Of a stretch of 5,400 bases of DNA, positions 1 to 5,400 are shown piece after piece. This DNA is from Ferruginibacter sp. Its GTDB lineage: Bacteria > Bacteroidota > Bacteroidia > Chitinophagales > Chitinophagaceae. A model generated the notes under the pieces. The model was not told where the DNA came from. It saw only the letters and a program-made list of their open reading frames with translations, and made no database searches. Location: the NCBI GenBank assembly GCA_025362765.1, contig JANYFI010000018.1, forward strand, positions 1 through 5,400, in the 5' to 3' direction. The position numbers and the translations under genes are program-made. Position 1 is the first letter of the stretch, and the number at the start of each line of letters is the position of its first letter.

Positions 1-144
1 AGCCAGATGGTTGCGGTAGAAGAAGGCGTTAACCGCAATTATTATACATGGAAATATGTTTACAATGATGGCTTAAAAATCATTGAAAAATGTTTTTCAA
101 AAGAAAATGATTTGCTGGGATACTTTGAGTATGAATATAAATGA
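1..144 (+). CDS. C-terminal end of an unidentified protein (5' end outside window)
   Basis: Frame 1 is open from the window edge to a TGA at 142-144 and gives the last 47 residues of a protein. The tail is rich in aromatic and charged residues with alternating hydrophobic positions (for example WKYVYNDGLKIIEK and LLGYFEYEYK). This suggests beta-strands and loosely recalls the YD/RHS-like or MORN-like repeat proteins common in Bacteroidota. That resemblance is an impression, not an identification, and no catalytic motif is visible. The gene converges on the receptor gene ending at 280. A long inverted repeat begins six bases after the stop and a terminator-like hairpin follows at 215-234. Reading-frame quality and the codon pattern make a real gene end likely; the function is unknown. 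Confidence 0.6.
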   Translation, partial: SQMVAVEEGVNRNYYTWKYVYNDGLKIIEKCFSKENDLLGYFEYEYK

Positions 145-149
145 TGACC

Positions 150-202
150 GATGTCCGATTTTTTTAAGGCGATGTAAACAGCCCTAAAAAAAATTGGACA
201 TC
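150..202. repeat. long imperfect inverted repeat (hairpin of about 20 bp)
   Basis: The arms at 150-170 and 181-202 are nearly complementary. The left arm begins GATGTCCGATTTTTTT and the right arm ends AAAAAAAATTGGACATC. They differ by one G/A mismatch, one extra A in the right arm and one more mismatch near the loop, and they close on GGC/GCC around a 10-base spacer (GATGTAAACA). The T run lies inside the left arm rather than after the stem, so this is not a textbook terminator. It starts just after the stop codon of the upstream gene, in a convergent intergenic gap. It could be a transcript-stabilising 3' hairpin or a small dispersed intergenic repeat. The partial tandem GATGACCGATGTCCGAT at 143-159 hints at simple-repeat origin. 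Confidence 0.7.
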
Positions 203-214
203 AGCCATATAACA

Positions 215-234
215 AAATCCCCTTGCGGGGATTT
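215..234. terminator. probable bidirectional Rho-independent terminator
   Basis: A perfect 8-bp stem, AAATCCCC (215-222) and GGGGATTT (227-234), closes on the tetraloop TTGC. It lies between two convergent genes, 70 bases after the stop at 144 and about 45 bases beyond the stop at 280. The minus-strand transcript runs through the stem into ATTTTGTT, and the plus-strand transcript into ATTTGTTGATTGTTTG. Both tails are U-rich but interrupted. The better tail is on the minus strand, so its main job is probably to end the receptor transcript. Confidence 0.6.
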
Positions 235-279
235 GTTGATTGTTTGATTGAGCAGTTTTATAGGTTGGCGGACCGGAAA

Positions 280-2712
280 TTATTTAATTCTTTTTGACTC
301 ACTGTCCAAACCGGTTTTTCTGTCTCTCGAATCTTTTATCTGGTTGCTGCCAAAGCGATAACTAAAAGTTACCCTAAAGGTTCTGCTCTCCCACCCTCCA
401 CCAGCATTGATTTGAAGTCCGCCAAAATTACTGGTCGCTTTCCAGGGAGAAGTATTAAAAATATCAGTAGTAGATACCTTAACCGTTGCCTTTTTATGTA
501 ACAGCAATTTTTGCAATCCCAGGTCTACGCCACCTTGCGGTTTTGTTTTCCAGGTAGCAGCCCAAACACTTGGTCCGCTAAACCAACCGCTGATTTCCGC
601 CGTATAATTTTTTCCCAAAATAAATGTTTGCTGCAGGTAAGCGCCATAGCCGGGGATATTTAATTTCAACACCTTGGTGCCAATGGCGCCGTTAAACATC
701 TGGTAGTTGTACCAGATATTGGCATAGCCGCTCCACCATTTATTAATGGGCAACGATGAACCAATGCTGACGTTTAAAATATTTTGACTGGCCAGGTTTT
801 GTTGCTGTACGTAAGTGGCGTTATTGACAGTGTCGGTAACCTGGGTGGCATAATCTTTTACATGCGCATAACCCACGGTTGTATTGATGATGCCCATAAA
901 AGTATGTGTCAGTTCGATATTGTCAGTATATTGGGGGCGAAGAAATGCATTGCCTTTTTGATAAGTCAGCTCATCCAGTTTGTTTTCAAATGGGTTCAGA
1001 TCCTGGTAACCTGGCCGGTCAATTCTGCGGCTATAGGTCAGGTTCAGCGTATGATTTTTGTGTAGATTCCAGGTAAGTGCCGCACTGGGAAAAAGATTGA
1101 CATAATTTTTCTTCACCGTGTTGTCTCCCTGTACAATGCTGTCTTCTCTTGTAAGATCTCCTTCACTACTGGTTTGTTCCATTCTTATACCCGCCTGTAT
1201 GCTCCACTTCGCATTAATCTGCTGCTGATAATTTGCATAAGCCGCATTAACATTTTCCTTGTATTTAAAGCGGTTACTCTGGCTCAATACTTTTACAGGA
1301 TCGCCATCTGAATTATCATTAAAAAAATCAAAGGAATTCTTTGTTGTAACAAAAGATGTTTTGGCGCCATACCCCAGCTTTCCTTTGCCGAGTTTTTGTT
1401 CTACATCCAGTTTGGCTGTAGAAATATTAATGTCCGTTGGGGTTGAGTTTCTGTTTATAACACTGTATAGTAAATTGCTGTTATCGTCATAATAATAATT
1501 GGGTTGATAGCTATGGCTTCTGCCGCTAAACAGGCCGTAATCCGCATCAAAATTTATTTCGGTTCCACTCGTATCGGCATAACGGTAGTTTACATTAAAA
1601 TTCGCATTGGTGCGGTTACCCGGAACAATATTTACCGCCTGCAGATTTTTTACAAACTTGCCGGTTGGATTATAAAAAATAGGCGTATTGGTATTACTCG
1701 ACCACTGATTGTTACCAAAATTTGTCGTCACCAATACACCAACCGTATTTTTGCTATCGATAAAATAATCGGCGCCGGCTTTTATGTTGATGTTTTTGTT
1801 ATCATTGGTATTGATGGTTTGCTGGTGGTAGGCTGTATCTTTTTGTATGCGGAATAATTTCAGCGTGTTGCGGTATTCGCCCATATTTGCGCCGATGTTA
1901 CTAAACAGGTTTATTTTTTTATCCCGGTAATTCAGTGCGACAGATCCATTACCTTTTGGTGTAATTCCCTGCACCAGGCCCAGATTGGCACTGCCATTGG
2001 TGCCAAATTTTTTATTCTTTTTCAGGCGGATGTTTACGATGCCTGCATTACCACTGGCATCATATTTTGCACTGGGGTTACTGATCATTTCAATCGCTTC
2101 CACATCGTTGCTGTTGATGCTTTTTAAATAGGCGGCGAGGTCTTTTGTATCCAGTTGCATCATCTTACCATCTACATACACTTTTACGCCGCTTTTTCCT
2201 TTCATCGTGATATTGTCGTTATTGTCAACCTGCATACCTGGACTTTTCTGCAACAATTCAAGCGCATTGCTACCAGTCGCATTAATACTGCTCTCCACAT
2301 TAAACACTGTCTTATCCGCATGAATTTCTATCATGGGTTTTTTGGCAACAACTGTAACGCCCTGCAGTTTGCCCGAAGCCGCGTTCAGTTGCATATCTTT
2401 CACTGTATACGCTTCGCCACTTTTAACATAAAAAGAATCGCTGTATTTATTTTCAAATCCTACCATAGCATAACTGATTATATAAGAACCCTCTGGTTTT
2501 GGAGAAAATTCAAATCCGCCATCAGCGTTGCTTACAGCCGATTTTACCAGGCTACTGTCTTTACTTTTCAATAACGATACCGTAACAGATTGTAATAGTT
2601 TGTCATTTTTGTCTGATACTTTGCCTGTAATTTTCCCGGCAGTTTGCACCATAACAGGCGATACAATTAGCAACAGGAATGCCGCTAATAATGTAAAAAA
2701 TAAATTTTTCAT
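280..2712 (-). CDS. TonB-dependent-receptor-like outer-membrane beta-barrel protein
   Basis: This encodes an 810-residue outer-membrane protein, probably a TonB-dependent transporter or receptor of unknown substrate. From the ATG at 2710-2712 it has a signal peptide (residues 1 to about 25, MKNLFFTLLAAFLLLIV then VQTA). A carboxypeptidase-regulatory-like beta-sandwich follows (about 28-110, with ITGKV and DGGFEF). The plug covers about 120-235, with VYVDGK at 178-183 and SNPSAKYDASGNAGIVNI at 211-228. The rest is barrel, including YSRRIDRPGYQDLNPF (560-575), typical of the Bacteroidota outer-membrane beta-barrel family (Pfam OMP_b-brl_3), and FSYRFG near the C-terminus (783-788). A charged tail of about 20 residues follows. 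The frame extends 16 codons further only with a TTG start, which would spoil the signal peptide. There is no Shine-Dalgarno, as usual in this phylum. TAACTTTT at 2772-2765 (minus) resembles the -7 consensus TAnnTTTG, but no good -33 element was found. No SusD partner is adjacent. Confidence 0.9.
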   Translation of the reverse strand: MKNLFFTLLAAFLLLIVSPVMVQTAGKITGKVSDKNDKLLQSVTVSLLKSKDSSLVKSAVSNADGGFEFSPKPEGSYIISYAMVGFENKYSDSFYVKSGEAYTVKDMQLNAASGKLQGVTVVAKKPMIEIHADKTVFNVESSINATGSNALELLQKSPGMQVDNNDNITMKGKSGVKVYVDGKMMQLDTKDLAAYLKSINSNDVEAIEMISNPSAKYDASGNAGIVNIRLKKNKKFGTNGSANLGLVQGITPKGNGSVALNYRDKKINLFSNIGANMGEYRNTLKLFRIQKDTAYHQQTINTNDNKNINIKAGADYFIDSKNTVGVLVTTNFGNNQWSSNTNTPIFYNPTGKFVKNLQAVNIVPGNRTNANFNVNYRYADTSGTEINFDADYGLFSGRSHSYQPNYYYDDNSNLLYSVINRNSTPTDINISTAKLDVEQKLGKGKLGYGAKTSFVTTKNSFDFFNDNSDGDPVKVLSQSNRFKYKENVNAAYANYQQQINAKWSIQAGIRMEQTSSEGDLTREDSIVQGDNTVKKNYVNLFPSAALTWNLHKNHTLNLTYSRRIDRPGYQDLNPFENKLDELTYQKGNAFLRPQYTDNIELTHTFMGIINTTVGYAHVKDYATQVTDTVNNATYVQQQNLASQNILNVSIGSSLPINKWWSGYANIWYNYQMFNGAIGTKVLKLNIPGYGAYLQQTFILGKNYTAEISGWFSGPSVWAATWKTKPQGGVDLGLQKLLLHKKATVKVSTTDIFNTSPWKATSNFGGLQINAGGGWESRTFRVTFSYRFGSNQIKDSRDRKTGLDSESKRIK

Positions 2713-3027
2713 TATAATAAGTTTTGATTGATTTGACTGAGTTGATTGAACGCAAAACAATTAAAAAAGTTACAGCACCTGAATGTTTTTGGGATGAACC
2801 GACGAATTAAAAAGATGAGTGGTCAGAAGGACTACACAGATTTATGATGAAAGGAAACAGAGGTGGATGAATGAAATCTTAAATTAAAAAGTGAAAATTA
2901 AAAAGTAAAAAAAGGAACGGTTGGTTAAGGCGCTTTGTAAAAAATATCACTTAAATCATTTACAAGAAATGCAGGTTGCTCACAACGAAGTTCAAATTAA
3001 CAGTCGGAAAAAATTATTAATTATTAA
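2713..3027. other. AT-rich intergenic region, no gene seen
   Basis: This stretch separates the HAD gene stop from the receptor start on the same strand. No convincing reading frame was found on either strand. It holds a 12-bp direct repeat (2881-2892 and 2895-2906) and a weak dyad, TTGTAAA (2935-2941) with TTTACAA (2959-2965) around a 17-base spacer. The run TTATTAATTATTAATTA (3014-3030) overlaps the HAD stop codon. No Rho-independent terminator for the HAD gene was recognised. The leader just before the receptor ATG is rich in CAATCA-like steps and lacks a Shine-Dalgarno sequence. The receptor promoter must lie here unless the gene is read through from the HAD gene. Confidence 0.6.
2881..2906. 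repeat. two copies of a 12-bp A-rich direct repeat
   Basis: AAATTAAAAAGT occurs at 2881-2892 and 2895-2906, a 14-base period. A shorter related copy, AATTAAAAAG, lies at 2805-2814. The composition is so A-rich that chance or replication slippage could explain it. A role as a bent-DNA upstream element for the receptor gene is possible but unsupported. Confidence 0.5.
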
Positions 3028-3678
3028 TTACACAAAAAGCCCCTGGTAATCTTCGCCGTATCCAATAACATTGCTGTACTGTGCAAAATCTTCTTTAGGA
3101 TGTGAAGTGGTAAGTACAAAAGTGCGCATACCCGCATTCAGTGCGCTTTCTACCCCTTTTGGCGCATCTTCAAAAACAATGCAATCTTCGGGTGGTACGC
3201 CCAATGCGGCAGCACATTGTAAAAAAGTTTCAGGATGTGGTTTGCTGATAGACACATCATCAGCGCTTACCACCACAGGAAAATATTTCCGCAGGTGAAG
3301 GTTATCCAATACAAAATCAATATTAAAAGGAATGGCAGCAGAGCCAATGGCCATTTTAATACCAGCCGCTTTCGCCTGGTCCAGAAATTCCTGCAGCCCA
3401 TCTAATAATTTTAGATTGGGAAGATAAGCCTGCTGATAACGTTTTTCTTTTTCAATAGACAGTTCCTGCATTTGTTCTTTTGTAAAATGCCCGGGGCCAA
3501 AAAACCGGATAAGCACTTCCTCATTTTTTCCGTACATCTGTTGCTTCACTTCGTGATGCGTAAAAGGAGCTTTTAAATCTTTGGTTAATATATCATGCCA
3601 GGCTGCTGCATGGTAGCCCATGTCATCAATTACAGTCCCGTTTAAATCAAATAAAAATGCGGCGGCTTTTATGTTCAT
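3028..3678 (-). CDS. HAD-superfamily hydrolase, beta-phosphoglucomutase-like, with variant DxN motif
   Basis: A 216-residue cytoplasmic HAD protein of subfamily I. Motif I is FDLNGT (D11 nucleophile, N13 where most relatives have Asp). An alpha-helical cap follows (about 16-90) with YHAAAW at 22-27, matching the YHxxAW of beta-phosphoglucomutase. Motif II is the Ser of GSAA (S113), motif III is the Lys of SKPHPE (K146), and motif IV is EDAPKGVESALNAGM (E170, D171). The length is normal for the family. The Asp two residues after the nucleophile is the usual general acid/base, so Asn there may weaken or change activity. Known HAD members vary at this position. The ATG at 3676-3678 is chosen because an 11-codon extension needs a TTG and lies outside the domain. 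The galM-like neighbour fits a sugar-phosphate role, but the substrate cannot be told from sequence. Confidence 0.85.
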   Translation of the reverse strand: MNIKAAAFLFDLNGTVIDDMGYHAAAWHDILTKDLKAPFTHHEVKQQMYGKNEEVLIRFFGPGHFTKEQMQELSIEKEKRYQQAYLPNLKLLDGLQEFLDQAKAAGIKMAIGSAAIPFNIDFVLDNLHLRKYFPVVVSADDVSISKPHPETFLQCAAALGVPPEDCIVFEDAPKGVESALNAGMRTFVLTTSHPKEDFAQYSNVIGYGEDYQGLFV

Positions 3679-3683
3679 CTTAA

Positions 3684-3711
3684 AAAATATAGTGGTGTAA
3701 TATTTAAGCAA
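3684..3711 (-). promoter_or_regulatory. weak Bacteroidota-type promoter candidate for the HAD gene
   Basis: On the minus strand, TTG (3711-3709) is followed after 17 bases by TATATTTT (3691-3684). This resembles the Bacteroidota pattern of TTG, a spacer of roughly 17-23 bases, then TAnnTTTG, with the final G replaced by T. The box ends only five bases before the ATG, so transcription would start at or next to the start codon and give a leaderless message. In such AT-rich DNA a match like this can arise by chance. Confidence 0.25.
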
Positions 3712-3723
3712 TGGCTATTGCTT
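3706..3723. repeat. perfect 7-bp inverted repeat upstream of the HAD gene
   Basis: AAGCAAT (3706-3712) and ATTGCTT (3717-3723) flank the spacer GGCT. The dyad lies 28-45 bases before the HAD start and overlaps the TTG of the weak promoter candidate, a position that would suit an operator. Read on the plus strand it is followed by TTTTTAAT and looks like a small terminator, but no plus-strand gene is present to need one. On the minus strand it could instead end any transcript leaving the upstream gene fragment, though no T run follows it there. Confidence 0.45.
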
Positions 3724-3778
3724 TTTTAATAAAATTTTGTGTAATGTTAACTTATTTTGTTTTGCTGCACTGAAAAAA

Positions 3779-3949
3779 TCACCAGCTAATTTTTAGCAAT
3801 TCCACTCCCTGTCCGGCCAGCGCTATTTTATAAACAGCTTTGCCGTTTTCCACCCGTAATGTGTCAGAAGGTGAATCCTGTTGCAGCAAATAAAGGTTGA
3901 AAACTGTTGATCGCAAACAAAAGAAAAATGCAACCACCAGGGATTGCAT
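3779..3949 (-). pseudogene. 3' fragment of a gene, resembling a glycoside hydrolase C-terminus
   Basis: A minus-strand frame runs to a TGA at 3781-3779. From about 3898 it reads like a genuine protein tail: NLYLLQQDSPSDTLRVENGK, then VYKIALAGQGVELLKISW. Alternating hydrophobic residues with a closing GVxLLKI strand are typical of the C-terminal beta-sandwich of many glycoside hydrolases; the exact family cannot be told. The frame can be opened at an ATG (3949-3947) to give 56 residues, but the first nine codons fall inside the terminator hairpin of the mutarotase gene, and an in-frame TAA lies two codons before that ATG. The ATG is therefore probably accidental and the piece is the scar of a truncated gene. 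The neighbouring GH43 gene makes a carbohydrate-enzyme origin plausible. A small intact gene is the less likely alternative. Confidence 0.5.
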
Positions 3950-3953
3950 TTTT
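3924..3953 (-). terminator. probable Rho-independent terminator of the aldose 1-epimerase gene
   Basis: AAAAATGCAA (3924-3933) pairs perfectly with TTGCATTTTT (3944-3953). The stem can extend by CC/GG (3934-3935 with 3941-3942) past a single bulged base at 3943. On the minus strand it starts about 32 bases after the mutarotase stop and is followed by TTTTTCTTTTG. The stem has few GC pairs, but its position and T-rich tail fit a terminator. The plus strand also has a T run after the stem, so it could work both ways. Confidence 0.6.
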
Positions 3954-3985
3954 TATTTTTTTAAAAATCATTTGTAGTAGCTTGA

Positions 3986-5128
3986 TTAATTCACTTTCAA
4001 TTTGTACACTGTTTCACTATGAAATTGCTGCCCTGGCAATAATAATGTGGTCGGAAATTTTGGTTCATTGGGTGAATCGGGAAAATGTTGTGTTTCAAGG
4101 CACAAGGCTGCATGCTGGTTGATTTTTTTGCCGGCAGACGTTGAAAATGTTCCATCTAAAAAATTGCCTGTATAAAATTGTACGCCGGGCTGAGTGGTGT
4201 AAACTTCCAGTGTTCTGCCTGACAAAGAATCTTTTAATTCTACGATCTTTTGCAAAGAACTATCCTTTTTATTCAATACCCAGTTATGATCATAGCCACC
4301 ACTTACCGCACCGATTTCAAGACCGATTTTTTTAGCTTTTTTAAAATCAAATGGTGTTCCTTTTACAGATTTTATTTCGCCTGTTGGTATCAGTGTGGTA
4401 TCCACTGGTGTATAATTATCTGCATCAATCTTCAGTGTATGATCCAGGATGGTGTTGTTTACGTCACCCGTTAAATTAAAGTAGCTATGATTGGTAAGAT
4501 TTAACACAGTCGCCTTATCTGTAGTAGCGTTGTATTCAATTTTTAGTTCGTTGTCATCACTTAAAGAATAGCGAACAGTTACTTTTAAATTTCCGGGATA
4601 GCCCTCTTCCCCATCTTTGCTGGTATAACTCAATAATAAGCTGGCGATGGAATCATTCTCTGTAGCAGCATCCCAAACCTGCTTATCAAAACCCTTTAAG
4701 CCACCATGTAAAGCATTGGGCGTATTGTTTATTGCCAGTGTATACTGAGTACCATCAATTTTAAATTTGCCTTTTGCAATGCGGTTGCCATAACGCCCCA
4801 CCACTGCGCCAAAATAAGGAGGATGTGCCAGGTAACCACTTAAACTATCAAAGCCCAACACAATGCTGGAAGAGTTATTATTTTTATCCTGCGATACCCA
4901 TGAAGTAACCGTTGCCCCATAGCTGGATATTTTTACCTGCACACCTTTTGCATTGGTGAGGGTATATAAAAAGACCTCCTTTCCATCATAGTTTCCCCAG
5001 GCTGCCTTTGCAACACCGGTTTTTGTTTCCATTTTTTCTGTAGCAGGTTGCGTGTTAGTACCATTATTGCAGGAAGTAATAAAGATTGCAAAAATGATTA
5101 CAATGCCAGAGAGTGTTGATTTTTTCAT
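3986..5128 (-). CDS. galM: aldose 1-epimerase (mutarotase), GalM family, exported lipoprotein
   Basis: A 380-residue mutarotase that interconverts alpha and beta anomers of aldoses such as galactose, glucose or L-arabinose. From the ATG at 5126-5128 it begins MKKSTLSGIVIIFAIFITSC, a lipoprotein signal peptide with lipid attachment expected at C20. The residues after it (NNGTNTQ) lack the acidic cluster used for surface export in Bacteroidota, so a periplasm-facing anchor is likely. GalM landmarks are complete: GRYGNRI (111-117), ALHGG with H141, LTNHSYFNLTG with catalytic H214, GGYDHNW with D280, QPGVQFYTGNF (313-323), and LETQHFPDSPN with the general base E345. These match His96, His170, Asp243 and Glu304 of Lactococcus GalM. 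A six-codon extension needs a TTG and would add charge before the signal. The gene lies 106 bases after the GH43 gene on the same strand and may share its transcript. A hairpin at 3924-3953 probably ends it. Confidence 0.95.
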   Translation of the reverse strand: MKKSTLSGIVIIFAIFITSCNNGTNTQPATEKMETKTGVAKAAWGNYDGKEVFLYTLTNAKGVQVKISSYGATVTSWVSQDKNNNSSSIVLGFDSLSGYLAHPPYFGAVVGRYGNRIAKGKFKIDGTQYTLAINNTPNALHGGLKGFDKQVWDAATENDSIASLLLSYTSKDGEEGYPGNLKVTVRYSLSDDNELKIEYNATTDKATVLNLTNHSYFNLTGDVNNTILDHTLKIDADNYTPVDTTLIPTGEIKSVKGTPFDFKKAKKIGLEIGAVSGGYDHNWVLNKKDSSLQKIVELKDSLSGRTLEVYTTQPGVQFYTGNFLDGTFSTSAGKKINQHAALCLETQHFPDSPNEPKFPTTLLLPGQQFHSETVYKLKVN

Positions 5129-5234
5129 ATGTTTTTTTGCTTGCAACTTCAGTTTCGTGAAGCGTTATTGATTATAAAAATTAAAATTATGATAATAATT
5201 TGTTAGGCTGACAATTAATATTGAAACACCGCAA

Positions 5235-5400
5235 TCACCATTGTCTTCTCACTACAGGCCAGTCATTATACCAGGCAATTTTTTCTATCCGCAATTTACT
5301 TCTTCCATAGTCAGTAGCATCGTATCCGTGAAAAATAAGATAATCAGCGTCATTAAAATCAGCTACAGCGTTGTGCCCAACCCCATCCCAGTTTTTATCG
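5235..5400 (-). CDS. C-terminus of a GH43-family arabinanase-type glycoside hydrolase (5' end outside window)
   Basis: The minus-strand frame enters from the right edge and stops at a TGA (5237-5235), giving the last 54 residues. GVGHNAVADFNDADYLIFHG, then YD, then GRSKLRIEKIAWYNDWPVV match the C-terminal blade of GH43 arabinan endo-1,5-alpha-L-arabinosidases (general form GHNS...DYLxFHAYD...KLxIxxIxWxxGWPxV). The His of the GHN motif lies at the centre of the five-bladed propeller, near a bound metal ion, in characterised arabinanases. The catalytic acids are upstream and cannot be seen. The enzyme would cleave alpha-1,5-arabinan outside the cytoplasm and supply sugar whose anomers the adjoining mutarotase can equilibrate. 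Exo-acting arabinofuranosidase or related GH43 activities cannot be excluded from this part alone. Confidence 0.8.
   Translation of the reverse strand, partial: DKNWDGVGHNAVADFNDADYLIFHGYDATDYGRSKLRIEKIAWYNDWPVVRRQW

Noticed and set aside
141..167. Short ATG frame overlapping the stop of the first gene (ATGA overlap)
   Set aside because: It ends after eight codons within the inverted repeat and cannot be a translationally coupled gene.
784..1065. Plus-strand frame of 93 codons inside the receptor gene
   Set aside because: It lies wholly opposite a well-supported coding sequence and shows no family motif. The same holds for the other plus-strand frames at 1259-1492, 1504-1857, 2155-2574 and 2528-2731.
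2713..2760. N-terminal extension of the receptor to a TTG at 2760
   Set aside because: It would put 16 polar residues before an otherwise good signal peptide, and no ribosome-binding site supports it. The TTG extensions at 3711 and 5146 for the other two genes are rejected for similar reasons.
2935..2965. Dyad TTGTAAA / TTTACAA as a terminator or operator
   Set aside because: Arms of seven AT-rich bases with a 17-base spacer and no following T run are easily expected by chance in this composition.
3907..4122. Plus-strand frame of 71 codons across the mutarotase 3' end and its terminator
   Set aside because: It runs through a terminator hairpin and opposite conserved GalM motifs. The hydrophobic stretch comes from antisense T/A-rich DNA. 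Frames at 3071-3298, 4141-4335 and 4250-4474 are rejected on the same grounds.
5129..5234. Promoter for the mutarotase gene between GH43 and galM
   Set aside because: A minus-strand TAATTTTA with a TTG 22 bases upstream can be found, but the gap is so AT-rich that it is not distinguishable from chance. Co-transcription with the GH43 gene is equally possible.

Overview
The window looks like chromosomal DNA from a member of the Bacteroidota, most likely near the Chitinophagaceae. The lineage is inferred from three things: AT-rich intergenic DNA without Shine-Dalgarno sequences, a TonB-dependent-receptor-like outer-membrane protein of a Bacteroidota-type family, and a lipoprotein form of aldose 1-epimerase beside a GH43 arabinanase. 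No mobile element, CRISPR array, tRNA or rRNA was seen.

Layout, left to right. Positions 1-144 hold the 3' end of an unidentified plus-strand gene. It converges on a large minus-strand gene (280-2712) for an outer-membrane beta-barrel receptor with a carboxypeptidase-regulatory-like domain and a plug. Between them lie a long inverted repeat (150-202) and a likely bidirectional terminator (215-234). An AT-rich gap (2713-3027) follows. Next is a minus-strand HAD-superfamily gene resembling beta-phosphoglucomutase (3028-3678), whose catalytic motif reads DLNGT instead of DxDGT. The next gap (3679-3985) holds a small inverted repeat, a weak promoter candidate, a 3' gene fragment that looks like the tail of a glycoside hydrolase, and the terminator of the next gene. 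A minus-strand aldose 1-epimerase lipoprotein (3986-5128) follows. The right edge (5235-5400) carries the C-terminus of a GH43 arabinanase-type enzyme on the minus strand.

The right half reads as the end of a carbohydrate-use locus. GH43 would cut arabinan, and the exported mutarotase would equilibrate the anomers of the released sugar. The HAD protein might act on a sugar phosphate in the cytoplasm, but the altered motif makes that uncertain. The outer-membrane receptor has no SusD-like partner in view, so its link to the sugar genes is only positional.

No clearly new biological system is visible. The points most worth checking are the truncated gene fragment whose only ATG lies inside a terminator hairpin, the Asp-to-Asn change in the HAD motif, and the long inverted repeat after the first gene. 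Three reading frames extend upstream of the ATG starts chosen here only by using TTG codons; the ATG starts at 2712, 3678 and 5128 fit the protein families better.
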